Shown here piece by piece: positions 53,881 to 61,541 of a stretch of DNA of 64,000 nt. Source of the DNA: Glutamicibacter protophormiae. GTDB taxonomy: Bacteria > Actinomycetota > Actinomycetes > Actinomycetales > Micrococcaceae. Under the pieces are notes generated by a model. That model was given only the letters and a program-made list of their open reading frames with translations, ran no database searches and had not been told where the DNA came from. Location of the stretch: assembly GCF_014647495.1 (NCBI RefSeq), contig NZ_BMPH01000001.1, forward strand, positions 62,001 through 126,000, in the 5' to 3' direction. The position numbers were made by a program, and so were the translations under genes. Each line of letters opens with the position of its first letter. The first letter of the stretch is position 1.

Positions 53881-54464
53881 GCACCGAACGCGATGCGCTC
53901 TTCCAGGGGGTCGAGGGGGCCGGAGGCCCCTCGCAAGCAGCCGGGGAGGACATGAGCGCCAGCGAAATGTCCGACACGGCTACTGCTTGCCACTCTGGCG
54001 TACAGGTGGAGCAGCAGACCGACTCCCAGGTGAACACCGGTCGGACTGATGCGGAGGCTGTGCGGCAGAGTCACGGCGGCGCGAAGCGTCGTGGGGGCCG
54101 CGCGAAGCTCGATACCGACTTCGGAGAGGAGACGCTCATGGCGCTTCGCACTCGTGCGAAGCGGCTCGGGCTGGCTCCGAGCACGTGGGTGCGGACCGTC
54201 GTGCGCGATGCGCTCCATGCCTCTCGGAGCGAGGAGCTGGACGCCGCCGTGGCCGCGCACCTGCTCGGGGTCGAGGAGCGCGTGCAGGCGTCTGCTGATG
54301 CTCGGGAGCTGGCCGCCCAGGTGCGCCCGCTCGCGATCAACGTCAACGACCTGGACCGCCGTGCTCGCGCGGGTGAGCCGGTGGCGCTGTCGGCGGAGGT
54401 GCCCGAGCTGATCGAGCTGCTGCGCGAGGTCCGCGCGCTGCTCGGGGATCGGGCGGCCTCATGA
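53877..54464 (+). CDS. MobC-like relaxosome accessory protein
   Basis: 195 residues. A disordered polar first third, then a ribbon-helix-helix-like DNA-binding segment (DFGEETLMALRTRAKRLGLAPSTWVRTVVRDAL), and a MobC-type motif AINVNDLDRRARAGEPV (compare NNLNQIARRLN). Accessory proteins of this kind bind oriT and help the relaxase. Overlaps rep and mobA by ATGA on both sides. Confidence 0.75.
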   Translation: MSTERDALFQGVEGAGGPSQAAGEDMSASEMSDTATACHSGVQVEQQTDSQVNTGRTDAEAVRQSHGGAKRRGGRAKLDTDFGEETLMALRTRAKRLGLAPSTWVRTVVRDALHASRSEELDAAVAAHLLGVEERVQASADARELAAQVRPLAINVNDLDRRARAGEPVALSAEVPELIELLREVRALLGDRAAS

Positions 54465-55747
54465 GCACGACGCATTACAGTCCGAGCGCCAGCGCCGCCG
54501 ACACCGAGCGCTACATCCGTGGCAAGGAGGACGAGCGGGGCGTCGCGATCACGTGCGACGTGCCGGGAGGCCCCGGCGCGTTCTCGGCGCGCGCTCGGGC
54601 GCTCACGCAGAACACGACGCGCGAGGTCGAGGCGCTGCACTACCGCCAGTCGTTCAGCGACGAGGAGTTCGACCCGAAGAACCCCGAACACGTGCAGCGG
54701 GTGAACGATCTGGGCTACCAGCTCGCGAAGAAGATGCACCCGGATTCCGACTGCCTCATCGTCAGTCATGTGGATGGGCGGGGAAAGAAGCCGCACAACC
54801 ATATTTTGGTCCTCAATCACAACAACCGCACGGGAAAGGCGCTCTCGGACTACCGCACGTTCCACGACCGCAAGGCCGGGAATCAGAAAGGCGTGCAGTC
54901 GGCGAACGACGAGCTGATGCGCGATCACGGCCTCTCGGTCGTGAAGCGTCTGGAGCACGCGCCGAAGGACTGGGAGCTGCGCCGCGAGGACTTCGCCGAG
55001 GGATCGCTCGACCGCGAGATGGGCGACCGGATGAGCGCTGCCCTGACCGATCCCCGCGCGGTGGACAAGGCCGGTCTCGAAGCGGTGATCGACGAGCAGA
55101 ACCAGCAGCTCGGCGATGACGGGGAGAGGGTGCCGCGGATGCGGCTGCACAGCCCCGTCAGCAAGAAGGGCAAGCGCGCCGGGCAGGAGACCTGGACGCT
55201 CTACATCGAGGACCGCCGCGGCGAGTCCGGGCGCGCCGAGCGCCGCAAGCGCGCGAGCGCACTCTCGGCGGACTTCACCCCGGAGGGCGCGCAGGCGTTC
55301 TTCGACTACCACCAGCAGCAGAAGGAGCAGGAACATGAGCGCAGCACTCGACAGGCTGAAGCAGCAGAACGGGCCCGTGCAGTCGCCGCCGCCGCTCGGC
55401 AGTCCGGAGACGATGGAGCTGTTGACCTCGATCCTCGCCGCCGTCGAGGCGCAGAATACGAGGATCGCCACGCTGGCCGAGCAGCAGAAGAAGCTCGCGG
55501 GGTTCGTGAAGGTCATGGACGAGGAGACGACGAGGCGGCTGGAGCGGATCACGGCCCCGGCGTCGACCTCCTCGCCCTCCAGCGACGTGTCCGCGAGGAT
55601 CGCGAGTATCGAGAGCAGGCAGAACGAGATCGCGAGCACGCTCGGCGAGTTCGCGCAGAGTCTCAACGGCGAGAGCTTGAACGCCGCGTCGCGGAGCTTG
55701 GTCGCGGAGGCGCAGAAGAATCGCGCGGCTACGGCCTCGGCGATTGA
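54461..55747 (+). CDS. MobA-type relaxase
   Basis: 428 residues. Relaxase domain ~1-260: early Tyr candidates (HYSPSASAADTERY), an Asp/His segment CLIVSHVDGRGKK and the HUH motif PHNHILVLN (~111). C-terminus is a charged coiled coil rich in Glu/Arg. Should nick the element's oriT and lead single-strand transfer by a helper conjugation system. Its last 413 bp overlap the MobB-like gene in another frame. oriT not located. Confidence 0.82.
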   Translation: MSTTHYSPSASAADTERYIRGKEDERGVAITCDVPGGPGAFSARARALTQNTTREVEALHYRQSFSDEEFDPKNPEHVQRVNDLGYQLAKKMHPDSDCLIVSHVDGRGKKPHNHILVLNHNNRTGKALSDYRTFHDRKAGNQKGVQSANDELMRDHGLSVVKRLEHAPKDWELRREDFAEGSLDREMGDRMSAALTDPRAVDKAGLEAVIDEQNQQLGDDGERVPRMRLHSPVSKKGKRAGQETWTLYIEDRRGESGRAERRKRASALSADFTPEGAQAFFDYHQQQKEQEHERSTRQAEAAERARAVAAAARQSGDDGAVDLDPRRRRGAEYEDRHAGRAAEEARGVREGHGRGDDEAAGADHGPGVDLLALQRRVREDREYREQAERDREHARRVRAESQRRELERRVAELGRGGAEESRGYGLGD

Positions 55748-56240
55748 GGGGCTCAAGGCGCAGGCCGCGGCGAACCAGAAGCTCTTGAGCCAGGTCGGCG
55801 GCGCGGTGCAGCGGATCGAGAAGCGCACCGAGGAACGGGTCGAGAAGGCCGTCGAGCAGGTCGCCGGGGAGGCTTCGACCACGATGACCGCGAACCTCGA
55901 TGCGTCGAACGAACGGGCCGAGCGGATCATCGCGGCGACGGCGAAGCTGGAAGCGCGTCAGCTCTGGTCGGCGGCCGCGGCGATGTGCCTCGCCCTCCTG
56001 CCGGTGGTCGTGGTCGTCGCCGGGCTTTGGATGGGTATCGCCGGGCTCATCACCGGCGCTCAGTGGGCGCTGGACGTGGACGGGAGCGTGTGGCTCGGCA
56101 TCGGGCGGTGGCTCGCGGTCGGCGCTGGCCTTGCCGGGTCCGGCTACGGGCTCTTCGCGTCCGTCCGGTGGGCCGCCGGTCTCGTGGAGACGTGGAAGGG
56201 TCGCGGGATGCCGACGTGGCCGAGCTGGCGCAAGAGGTGA
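55335..56240 (+). CDS. MobB-like coiled-coil membrane protein overlapping the relaxase gene
   Basis: 301 residues from ATG 55335 (GAAGGAG 8-10 bases upstream). Long coiled coil (~25-205), then two transmembrane helices (LWSAAAAMCLALLPVVVVVAGLWMGIAGLI and a second around WLAVGAGLAGSGYGLFASV). The nested position inside the relaxase gene and the helix-then-membrane layout match MobB/MbeB accessory proteins of ColE1 and RSF1010 type mobilization systems, which link the relaxosome to the membrane. No sequence family recognised beyond that. Confidence 0.72.
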   Translation: MSAALDRLKQQNGPVQSPPPLGSPETMELLTSILAAVEAQNTRIATLAEQQKKLAGFVKVMDEETTRRLERITAPASTSSPSSDVSARIASIESRQNEIASTLGEFAQSLNGESLNAASRSLVAEAQKNRAATASAIEGLKAQAAANQKLLSQVGGAVQRIEKRTEERVEKAVEQVAGEASTTMTANLDASNERAERIIAATAKLEARQLWSAAAAMCLALLPVVVVVAGLWMGIAGLITGAQWALDVDGSVWLGIGRWLAVGAGLAGSGYGLFASVRWAAGLVETWKGRGMPTWPSWRKR

Positions 56241-56300
56241 CCGTGATTCCCGAGGGCAAGCGCGCGGAGCGCGTGCGGCAGCCCTGCAACTGGACGATAG

Positions 56301-56335
56301 GTCAGCACACACTGTATAGTTCAGTGCATGCTGAC
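56301..56335. promoter_or_regulatory. cmt operator/promoter: nested dyad over the -10 and start codon
   Basis: GTCAGCA (56301-56307) pairs with TGCTGAC (56329-56335), and CACTG (56310-56314) with CAGTG (56322-56326); centre TATAGTT at 56315-56321 contains a -10-like TATAGT. The right arm covers the cmtR ATG. Binding of CmtR here would block its own transcription. Confidence 0.6.
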
Positions 56336-56696
56336 TATTGCTTCGCGCCTCGACGTCATGAACCGGCTGGGCCGGGCCATGGCGGACCCGACGCGCTCCA
56401 AGATACTGATGTCCCTGCTCGACGGCCCGAGCCACCCCGCCGTGCTCTCGCGCGAGTTGGGGCTGACGCGGTCGAACGTGTCGAACCACCTAACCTGCCT
56501 GCGCGACTGCGGGATCGTGGTCGCCGAGCCCGAGGGCCGCCAGACCCGCTACGAGATCGCCGACCCACACCTGGCCGCGGCGCTGACGGCGCTGGTGGAC
56601 GTGACGCTGGCGGTGGACGAGAGCGCGCCGTGCATCGACCCGCACTGCTCGGTGCCCGGTTGCTGCGCCGCGACAGGCTCGGAGGACGCTTCGTGA
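56328..56696 (+). CDS. cmtR: Cd(II)/Pb(II)-sensing ArsR-family repressor CmtR
   Basis: 122 residues. Winged HTH (GRAMADPTRSKILMSLLDGP ... LGLTRSNVSNHLTCLRDCG). The metal ligands Cys57, Cys61 and Cys102 fall at the same residue numbers as in M. tuberculosis CmtR, and extra cysteines follow (CIDPHCSVPGCC). Metal binding releases the operator. The stop overlaps the GTG start of the ATPase gene, so the repressor and its target pump are co-translated. Confidence 0.92.
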   Translation: MLTIASRLDVMNRLGRAMADPTRSKILMSLLDGPSHPAVLSRELGLTRSNVSNHLTCLRDCGIVVAEPEGRQTRYEIADPHLAAALTALVDVTLAVDESAPCIDPHCSVPGCCAATGSEDAS

Positions 56697-58660
56697 GCGC
56701 GGCCTGCGGCTGCGACGAGCCGGCCGCCAGCGCCGCCGAGGAGGTGGAGGAGGAGGCCGAGCGCCCGTGGTGGCGCGACCCGGGCCTGGTGGTGCCGATC
56801 CTCTCCGGCGTCGCGTTCGGCATCGGCCTGTTGCTGGAGTGGTTGGGGCTGCACGTCGCGGCGCTGGTCGCGTTCTGGGCGGGCCTGCTGCTGGGCGCGT
56901 ACACGTTCGCGCCCGGCGCGCTGCGGAACCTGTTCGTCAAGCGGAAGCTGGGGATCGCGCTGCTGATGACGATCAGCGCCGTCGGCGCGGTCATCCTCGG
57001 CTACGTCGAAGAGGCCGCCGCGCTGGCGTTCCTGTACTCGATCGCCGAGGCCCTGGAAGACAAGGCGATGGACCGCGCCCGCGGCGGCCTGCGCGCGCTA
57101 CTCAAGCTCGTGCCGGAGACCGCCACCGTGCTGCGCGACGGTGCCTCGGTCGAGATCCCGGCGAAGGAGATCGCCGTCGGCGACGTGCTGCTGGTCCGCC
57201 CGGGCGAGCGGGTCGCGACCGACGGCCTGGTCCGCGTTGGCCGCTCCAGTCTGGACACGTCGGCGATCACCGGCGAGTCGATCCCGGTCGAGGTCGCGCC
57301 CGATGATGCAGTGTCGGCGGGCGCGATCAACACCGCCGGAGTCCTGGAGGTCGAGGCGACCGCGGCGGGCACCGACAACTCGCTGACCACCATTGTGGAG
57401 CTGGTCGAGCAAGCCCAGGCCGAGAAGGGCGACCGGGCCCGCATCGCCGACCGGATCGCCCGCCCGCTGGTGCCCGGCGTGATGGTCCTCGCCGTCCTTA
57501 TCGGCGTGCTCGGCTCGCTGCTCGGCGACCCCGAGACCTGGATCACCCGCGCCCTGGTCGTCCTCGTCGCCGCCAGCCCGTGCGCGCTGGCGATCGCGGT
57601 GCCCGTCACCGTGGTCTCCGCGATCGGCGCGGCGACGAAGTTCGGCGTCGTCATCAAGAGCGGTGCCGCCTTCGAGCGCCTCGGCGGCATCCGCCACCTC
57701 GCCGTCGACAAGACCGGCACCCTGACCCGCAACCGGCCCGAGGTCACCGCCGTCGTCGCCGCCGACGGGTTCGACGACGCCCAGGTGCTCGCCTGGGCAG
57801 CGGCCGTGGAGCAGCACTCGACGCACCCGCTCGCCGCCGCCATCGCCGCCGCGGGCCAAGGAGCGCCCGCCGCCCAGGACGTGACGGAGGAGGCCGGGCG
57901 CGGCATTGGCGGCATGGTGGACGGCCGCCGGGTGACGGTGGGCAGCCCCCGCTGGATCGACGCGGGGCCGCTCAAGGCCCGGGTCGAGGACCTGGAGGCC
58001 GAGGGCCAGACTTGCGTGCTCGTGGCCGTCGACGGCGAACTGGCCGGGGCGATCGGCGTCCGCGACGAGCTGCGCCCCGAGGTCCCCGAGGTCGTGCGCA
58101 CGCTGCGGGCCCAGGGCGTCGAGGTGAGCATGCTCACCGGCGACAACGCCCGCACCGCGCACGCGCTCGCGCAGCTCGCTGGGATCGGCGACGTGCACGC
58201 CGAGCTGCGGCCCGAGGACAAGGCCCGCATCGTCGCCCAGCTCTCTAAGGCCTCGCCGACGGCGATGATCGGCGACGGCATCAACGACGCCCCCGCCCTG
58301 GCCGGTGCGACCGTGGGCATCGCGATGGGCGCGACCGGATCCGACGCCGCGATCGAGTCCGCCGACGTCGCCTTCACCGGTCACGACCTCGGCCTGATCC
58401 CGCAGGCTCTGCGGCACGCCCGCCGAGGCCGGGCGATCATGAACCAGAACATCGTGCTGTCCCTGGCGATCATCACCGTGCTGCTGCCGCTGGCCATCAC
58501 CGGCGTGCTCGGCCTGGCCGCAGTCGTCCTCGTCCACGAAGTCGCCGAGGTCGTCGTCATCGCCAACGGGCTGCGCGCCGCGCGTGCCCGCAAGAGCCAA
58601 GCGGCGGCTGCGTCGCCTGAGACGGCGTCACCGGCCGCGGTCCGCGCGGACAGAGCCTGA
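56693..58660 (+). CDS. cadA: Heavy-metal P1B-type ATPase (Cd/Pb/Zn efflux)
   Basis: 655 residues from GTG 56693 (GGAGG upstream, overlap GTGA with cmtR). Short N-terminus with AACGCDEP cysteines but no full HMA domain, eight membrane helices, TGES phosphatase loop (~191), SPC metal-binding motif (ASPCALAIAVP, ~295), DKTGT phosphorylation site (~339), HP motif (STHPLAAAIA) and GDGINDAPAL. Specificity inferred from SPC plus the CmtR partner: Cd(II)/Pb(II), possibly Zn(II). Confidence 0.92.
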   Translation: MSAACGCDEPAASAAEEVEEEAERPWWRDPGLVVPILSGVAFGIGLLLEWLGLHVAALVAFWAGLLLGAYTFAPGALRNLFVKRKLGIALLMTISAVGAVILGYVEEAAALAFLYSIAEALEDKAMDRARGGLRALLKLVPETATVLRDGASVEIPAKEIAVGDVLLVRPGERVATDGLVRVGRSSLDTSAITGESIPVEVAPDDAVSAGAINTAGVLEVEATAAGTDNSLTTIVELVEQAQAEKGDRARIADRIARPLVPGVMVLAVLIGVLGSLLGDPETWITRALVVLVAASPCALAIAVPVTVVSAIGAATKFGVVIKSGAAFERLGGIRHLAVDKTGTLTRNRPEVTAVVAADGFDDAQVLAWAAAVEQHSTHPLAAAIAAAGQGAPAAQDVTEEAGRGIGGMVDGRRVTVGSPRWIDAGPLKARVEDLEAEGQTCVLVAVDGELAGAIGVRDELRPEVPEVVRTLRAQGVEVSMLTGDNARTAHALAQLAGIGDVHAELRPEDKARIVAQLSKASPTAMIGDGINDAPALAGATVGIAMGATGSDAAIESADVAFTGHDLGLIPQALRHARRGRAIMNQNIVLSLAIITVLLPLAITGVLGLAAVVLVHEVAEVVVIANGLRAARARKSQAAAASPETASPAAVRADRA

Positions 58661-58672
58661 GAGGAGTGGATC

Positions 58673-58975
58673 GTGGAGATCACGTTGCAGTACTTCGACG
58701 GGTGCCCGAACTGGGAGGTGCTCGACCGGCGGCTCACCGAGGCCCTCGACGGCCGATCGGACGTCCGCGTCGTGCATCAGCGAGTCGAGACTGCCGAGGA
58801 CGCCGCCCGCCTCGGGTTCCACGGGTCCCCGACCGTCCTCATTGACGGCTCCGACCCCTTCGCCGACGAGCACACGCCGGTGGGGCTCGCCTGTCGAGTG
58901 TTCCGCACTCCTGCCGGGCTGGCTGGTTCGCCCACCGTCGATCAGCTGCGCGAAGTACTCGATGCGCCTCTATGA
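58673..58975 (+). CDS. Small thioredoxin-fold protein
   Basis: 100 residues from GTG 58673 (AGGAG about 6 bases upstream). Thioredoxin-like start EITLQYFDGCPNWEVLDRRL with a single Cys in place of CxxC, and RLGFHGSPTVLIDG (cis-Pro region). Such proteins often sit in mercury or metal-resistance cassettes; function unknown. Follows the ATPase by 12 bp. The stop overlaps the ATG at 58972 of a junction-spanning frame. Confidence 0.75.
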   Translation: MEITLQYFDGCPNWEVLDRRLTEALDGRSDVRVVHQRVETAEDAARLGFHGSPTVLIDGSDPFADEHTPVGLACRVFRTPAGLAGSPTVDQLREVLDAPL

Positions 58976-59117
58976 GGGTGGAGCACCGCCGGGTTGCGCG
59001 ATCATCGCACCGACGCTCAGCGCAGGAAGAGCCGCCTTCATCGAAAACCAGCCAGGATTGCCGTCAACGTTGTGCTGTAGAGCGCGCCGACGCTGACAAC
59101 AAGTGCTACAACCCAGG

Positions 59118-59123
59118 CATGCG
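59118..59123. repeat. attR core CATGCG
   Basis: Right copy of the recombination core. It contains the ATG of the in-frame Met-Arg that restores MRYENPLYM of the host gene. Confidence 0.75.
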
Positions 59124-59883
59124 CTACGAGAACCCGCTGTACATGGCGGAGGAAGCCGCGGTGACCGACGCCATCGCCCGCGGCCGCATGCAGCTTGGCA
59201 TCAGCCGTGGTTCACCCGAGCCCGCAGCCAACGGTCAGGAGCTGTTCGGCTACACGCTGGGCGAGGGCGAGAGCTGGTCCAGCGTGACCCGCGAACGCGC
59301 AGCCACCTTCCGCGAAGCCATTGCCGGCACGCCGATTGCCCGCCCGGTGCATCCCGAGCAGCACGGCGGCCAGCTGCTGCCGATCACCCCGGTTTCCCCG
59401 GGGTTGGAAAACCGCATCTGGTGGGGCGCGGCGGGATTCGAGACCGCTGAGTGGGCCGGTCGAGAAGGCATGAACCTGCTGTCCTCGACCCTGCTGCTGG
59501 AGGACGACGGGCGTCCCTTCCACATCGCCCAGCGCGAGCAGATCCGCCGCTATCTGGATTCCTACAACGCCAGCGGGCACACCACCGGAGGGCAGACCGC
59601 GGTAACGCGCAGCGCCTTCCCGGTGATCACCGATACCGACGACTTGTACTTCGGACGCCGCGAGCGCGGAGACTCCGTCGGGCAGATCGAAGGCATGCGG
59701 GCACGCTCGGGTCCGACCTATGCGGGATCCCTGGACGAGCTGGCCGAGCTGTTCACCCGCGACGCGGCGATGTCCGAAGCCGACTACCTGCTTTTCGCCC
59801 TGCCGAACCAGCTGGGCGTTGAATACAACGAGCATGTGATGGCCAACATTACGAAGGTCGTCAAGGACATCGGCTGGAAGTAG
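59119..59883 (+). pseudogene. LLM-class flavin-dependent oxidoreductase, 3' fragment
   Basis: 254 codons, the C-terminal three quarters of the split enzyme (MAEEAAVTDAIARGRMQLGISRGSPE ... LLFALPNQLGVEYNEHVMANITKVVKDIGWK). An open frame continues upstream into the element from ATG 58972, giving a 303-codon chimera whose first 49 codons (MRVEHRRVARSSHRR...) are element DNA. That ATG overlaps the stop of the thioredoxin-like gene, so the fragment could be translated from the metal-resistance operon. It lacks the N-terminal flavin-site strands and is probably inactive. Confidence 0.88.
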
Positions 59884-59909
59884 CCGCCGTTCCGGGCCCC
59901 GGAGCACTT

Positions 59910-59954
59910 GGGCCCCTGGGCCTTCCGCGGATGATCCGGAAGGCCGAGGGGCCC
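59910..59954 (+). terminator. Hairpin after the LLM 3' fragment
   Basis: GGGCCCC-TG-GGCCTTCCG (59910-59927) pairs with CGGAAGGCC-GA-GGGGCCC (59937-59954), one 2-base internal bulge. It lies 27 bp after the stop. The following ~200 bp to 60167 hold no gene; the lipoprotein promoter should lie there. Confidence 0.75.
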
Positions 59955-60167
59955 GTTGCACATTTCGGGCGGCGATTCTCCGGAGCCACCGCGGGCGGCG
60001 GGGAAAAATGAAATGTTATGCCCCGTGGAGGAAATCTTCCGCACATACTCGCAGCGTCAAACGCTTGATGATAGCTTGTTGCCCGTATCGCCTCAGGTGA
60101 GTGCCTGATCTCCCAGGCGATGCAGGCAGATGCCACATGATGCACCGACTATCTATTGGAAGGTTTT

Positions 60168-60815
60168 ATGCGCGCACGAAAATTGCTGTCCGTCTGGGCC
60201 GCCCTGCTGCTGGGGGTATCCCTGAGCGCTTGCAGCAACGCCGATCCGGCGCCACCGCCGGCCGAAGCAGCGGCTGGTACCGAAACGACACCTTCGGCAG
60301 GTCCTCCCGCAGACGCCGCCGGCGGCGACGTGTCGTTTCCCAGTTGTGCAGAAGTTGCAGAACTCAGCGGCGACTTGTTTAAGGGCTTGGTGTTTGCCGA
60401 CGAAGCGATGACAACTGATATGGGATCCCTCGGGGAAGCGGACGTGAGCTGCATATGGGTCACGGAAGCTGCCGCGAAGCAGTCGCCAGATCTGACGAAG
60501 CATGCGACCGTGGGGCTGACATTCCAGTGGGAAGAGGAAGCACTCGAATATGAGTCCTTCGCCTCGATGGGGATGGCGTTCAGCACCCCTCAGACCGAGG
60601 AGGTCGGGGCTTTCCTGCTCAACAAGAAGGAATCCCTGGACCTTGGCGGCCCGCCAAGCCTGAGCGGCCCGCTGCTGGTCAAGGGGAAGCTGAGCATCGG
60701 AGCCTCCGGCATGGGGGCCATGGCCGGAGACGCCGTGGTTCTGGACTTCACGAACCAGGACCTGCTGGACGTCCAGGTGGAAATCCTCAAGTACATGGAA
60801 AGCCGTCAGGCCTGA
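60168..60815 (+). CDS. Putative secreted lipoprotein of unknown function
   Basis: 215 residues from ATG 60168 (GGAAGG four bases upstream; a TTG four codons earlier is the alternative). Lipoprotein signal peptide MRARKLLSVWAALLLGVSLSAC with lipobox LSAC, then a Pro/Ala/Thr-rich linker and a domain with two Cys (SFPSCAEVAEL, DVSCIWVTE) that may form a disulfide, as in DUF3558-like actinobacterial lipoproteins. Not recognised more closely. Confidence 0.78.
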   Translation: MRARKLLSVWAALLLGVSLSACSNADPAPPPAEAAAGTETTPSAGPPADAAGGDVSFPSCAEVAELSGDLFKGLVFADEAMTTDMGSLGEADVSCIWVTEAAAKQSPDLTKHATVGLTFQWEEEALEYESFASMGMAFSTPQTEEVGAFLLNKKESLDLGGPPSLSGPLLVKGKLSIGASGMGAMAGDAVVLDFTNQDLLDVQVEILKYMESRQA

Positions 60816-60857
60816 TCGCACGCGCTGACCGGATGGAGCCAGGAGAGAAGCGAAAAG

Positions 60858-60907
60858 AACCCTGCGGTGCCTGCCGTCCCTCGGGACGGCAGGCACCGCA
60901 GGGTTTT
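60858..60907. terminator. Bidirectional terminator between convergent genes
   Basis: Perfect 23-bp arms (60858-60880 with 60883-60905), 2-base centre (loop opens the last pairs), followed by TTTTC. Confidence 0.88.
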
Positions 60908-60955
60908 CTCGACGTTGGATTAGCAGCCAAGGGTCACGGGCCCTGCAGGCGGTGG

Positions 60956-61315
60956 CTAGTCCTCGTCGACGATGCCGTACATGCGCGCGGAGATATCCGG
61001 GTACTCGACCCGTGTCCGGCCGGCTTCCAATTTCGGCAGCTGGGCGGGGGAGTGATGAGAGCAGTGCACGAAGTCAAAGGTCGGCCACCATTTCTTTGGT
61101 CGTTCGTAGTCCTCGGTGCCGCATACTTCGCAGACCAGATGCACCCAGACCGGGCGCTTGCCGGTCCGGTTGGCGCGGGACTGGGCCAGCCATGCCGGCG
61201 GATTTGAATTCAGCTCGCGGAACTCGGCTTCGCTCATCTTCGAAGGGATGCCGTGCTTCTTGGCCATTTCTAGGGGGATATCCAACGCAATGGCGGCGTC
61301 TCTACGTGTCATCAT
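60956..61315 (-). CDS. Small conserved protein with Cys/His zinc-ribbon-like motif
   Basis: 119 residues. MMTRRDAAIALDIPLEMAKKHGIP at the N-terminus, NPPAWLAQSRANRTGKRPVWVHLVCEVCG in the middle and FVHCSHHSP later, giving C-x2-C ... C-x-H-H, a possible zinc site. No family name recognised. Between its start and the next gene (61316-61541) I see no gene. Confidence 0.65.
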   Translation of the reverse strand: MMTRRDAAIALDIPLEMAKKHGIPSKMSEAEFRELNSNPPAWLAQSRANRTGKRPVWVHLVCEVCGTEDYERPKKWWPTFDFVHCSHHSPAQLPKLEAGRTRVEYPDISARMYGIVDED

Positions 61316-61541
61316 CGCCTACCAGCCTAATCTACCGGTGCGCCCGCGCATCCAAGCCGGGTGGGAAACTGGACGTCAGGCACGGAAGCTGTGAGCCAAA
61401 GCATCGAAATCAGGCCCGGAAGTGAAATTTTTGCGACTTGACCCAGTGTGCTATTGGTCATAGGTGGGCTGTATCACTTAGTCTATGTGAAGCATGTGTT
61501 TTCAATCACCGCAAGCATGCTCACAGATTAAGGATCACTTC

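Larger units (their letters stand above)
49985..59123. mobile_element. Integrated mobilizable element (serine integrase, HUH-SF3 Rep, Mob genes, Cd/Pb resistance)
   Basis: Bounded by the direct repeat CATGCG at 49985-49990 and 59118-59123, inside a split host gene; 9133 bp from core to core. Gene order, all plus strand: serine recombinase, three small coupled ORFs, Rep, MobC-like, MobA relaxase, MobB-like, CmtR, P1B ATPase, thioredoxin-like. There are no conjugation (type IV or FtsK-like) genes, so it needs a helper: an integrative mobilizable element. Integration by a large serine recombinase explains the short core and the lack of target duplication. Confidence 0.88.

Noticed and set aside
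58673-58975. MerB-like organomercury lyase
   Set aside because: Only 100 residues and a single Cys; no MerA or MerR nearby. Thioredoxin fold fits better.
49991-59117. Symmetrical attP arms (AGTGYT..AACC inverted motif at both element ends)
   Set aside because: The motif occurs at both ends but at unequal distances from the core (about 16 and 26 bases), so it does not fit a standard symmetrical serine-integrase attP.
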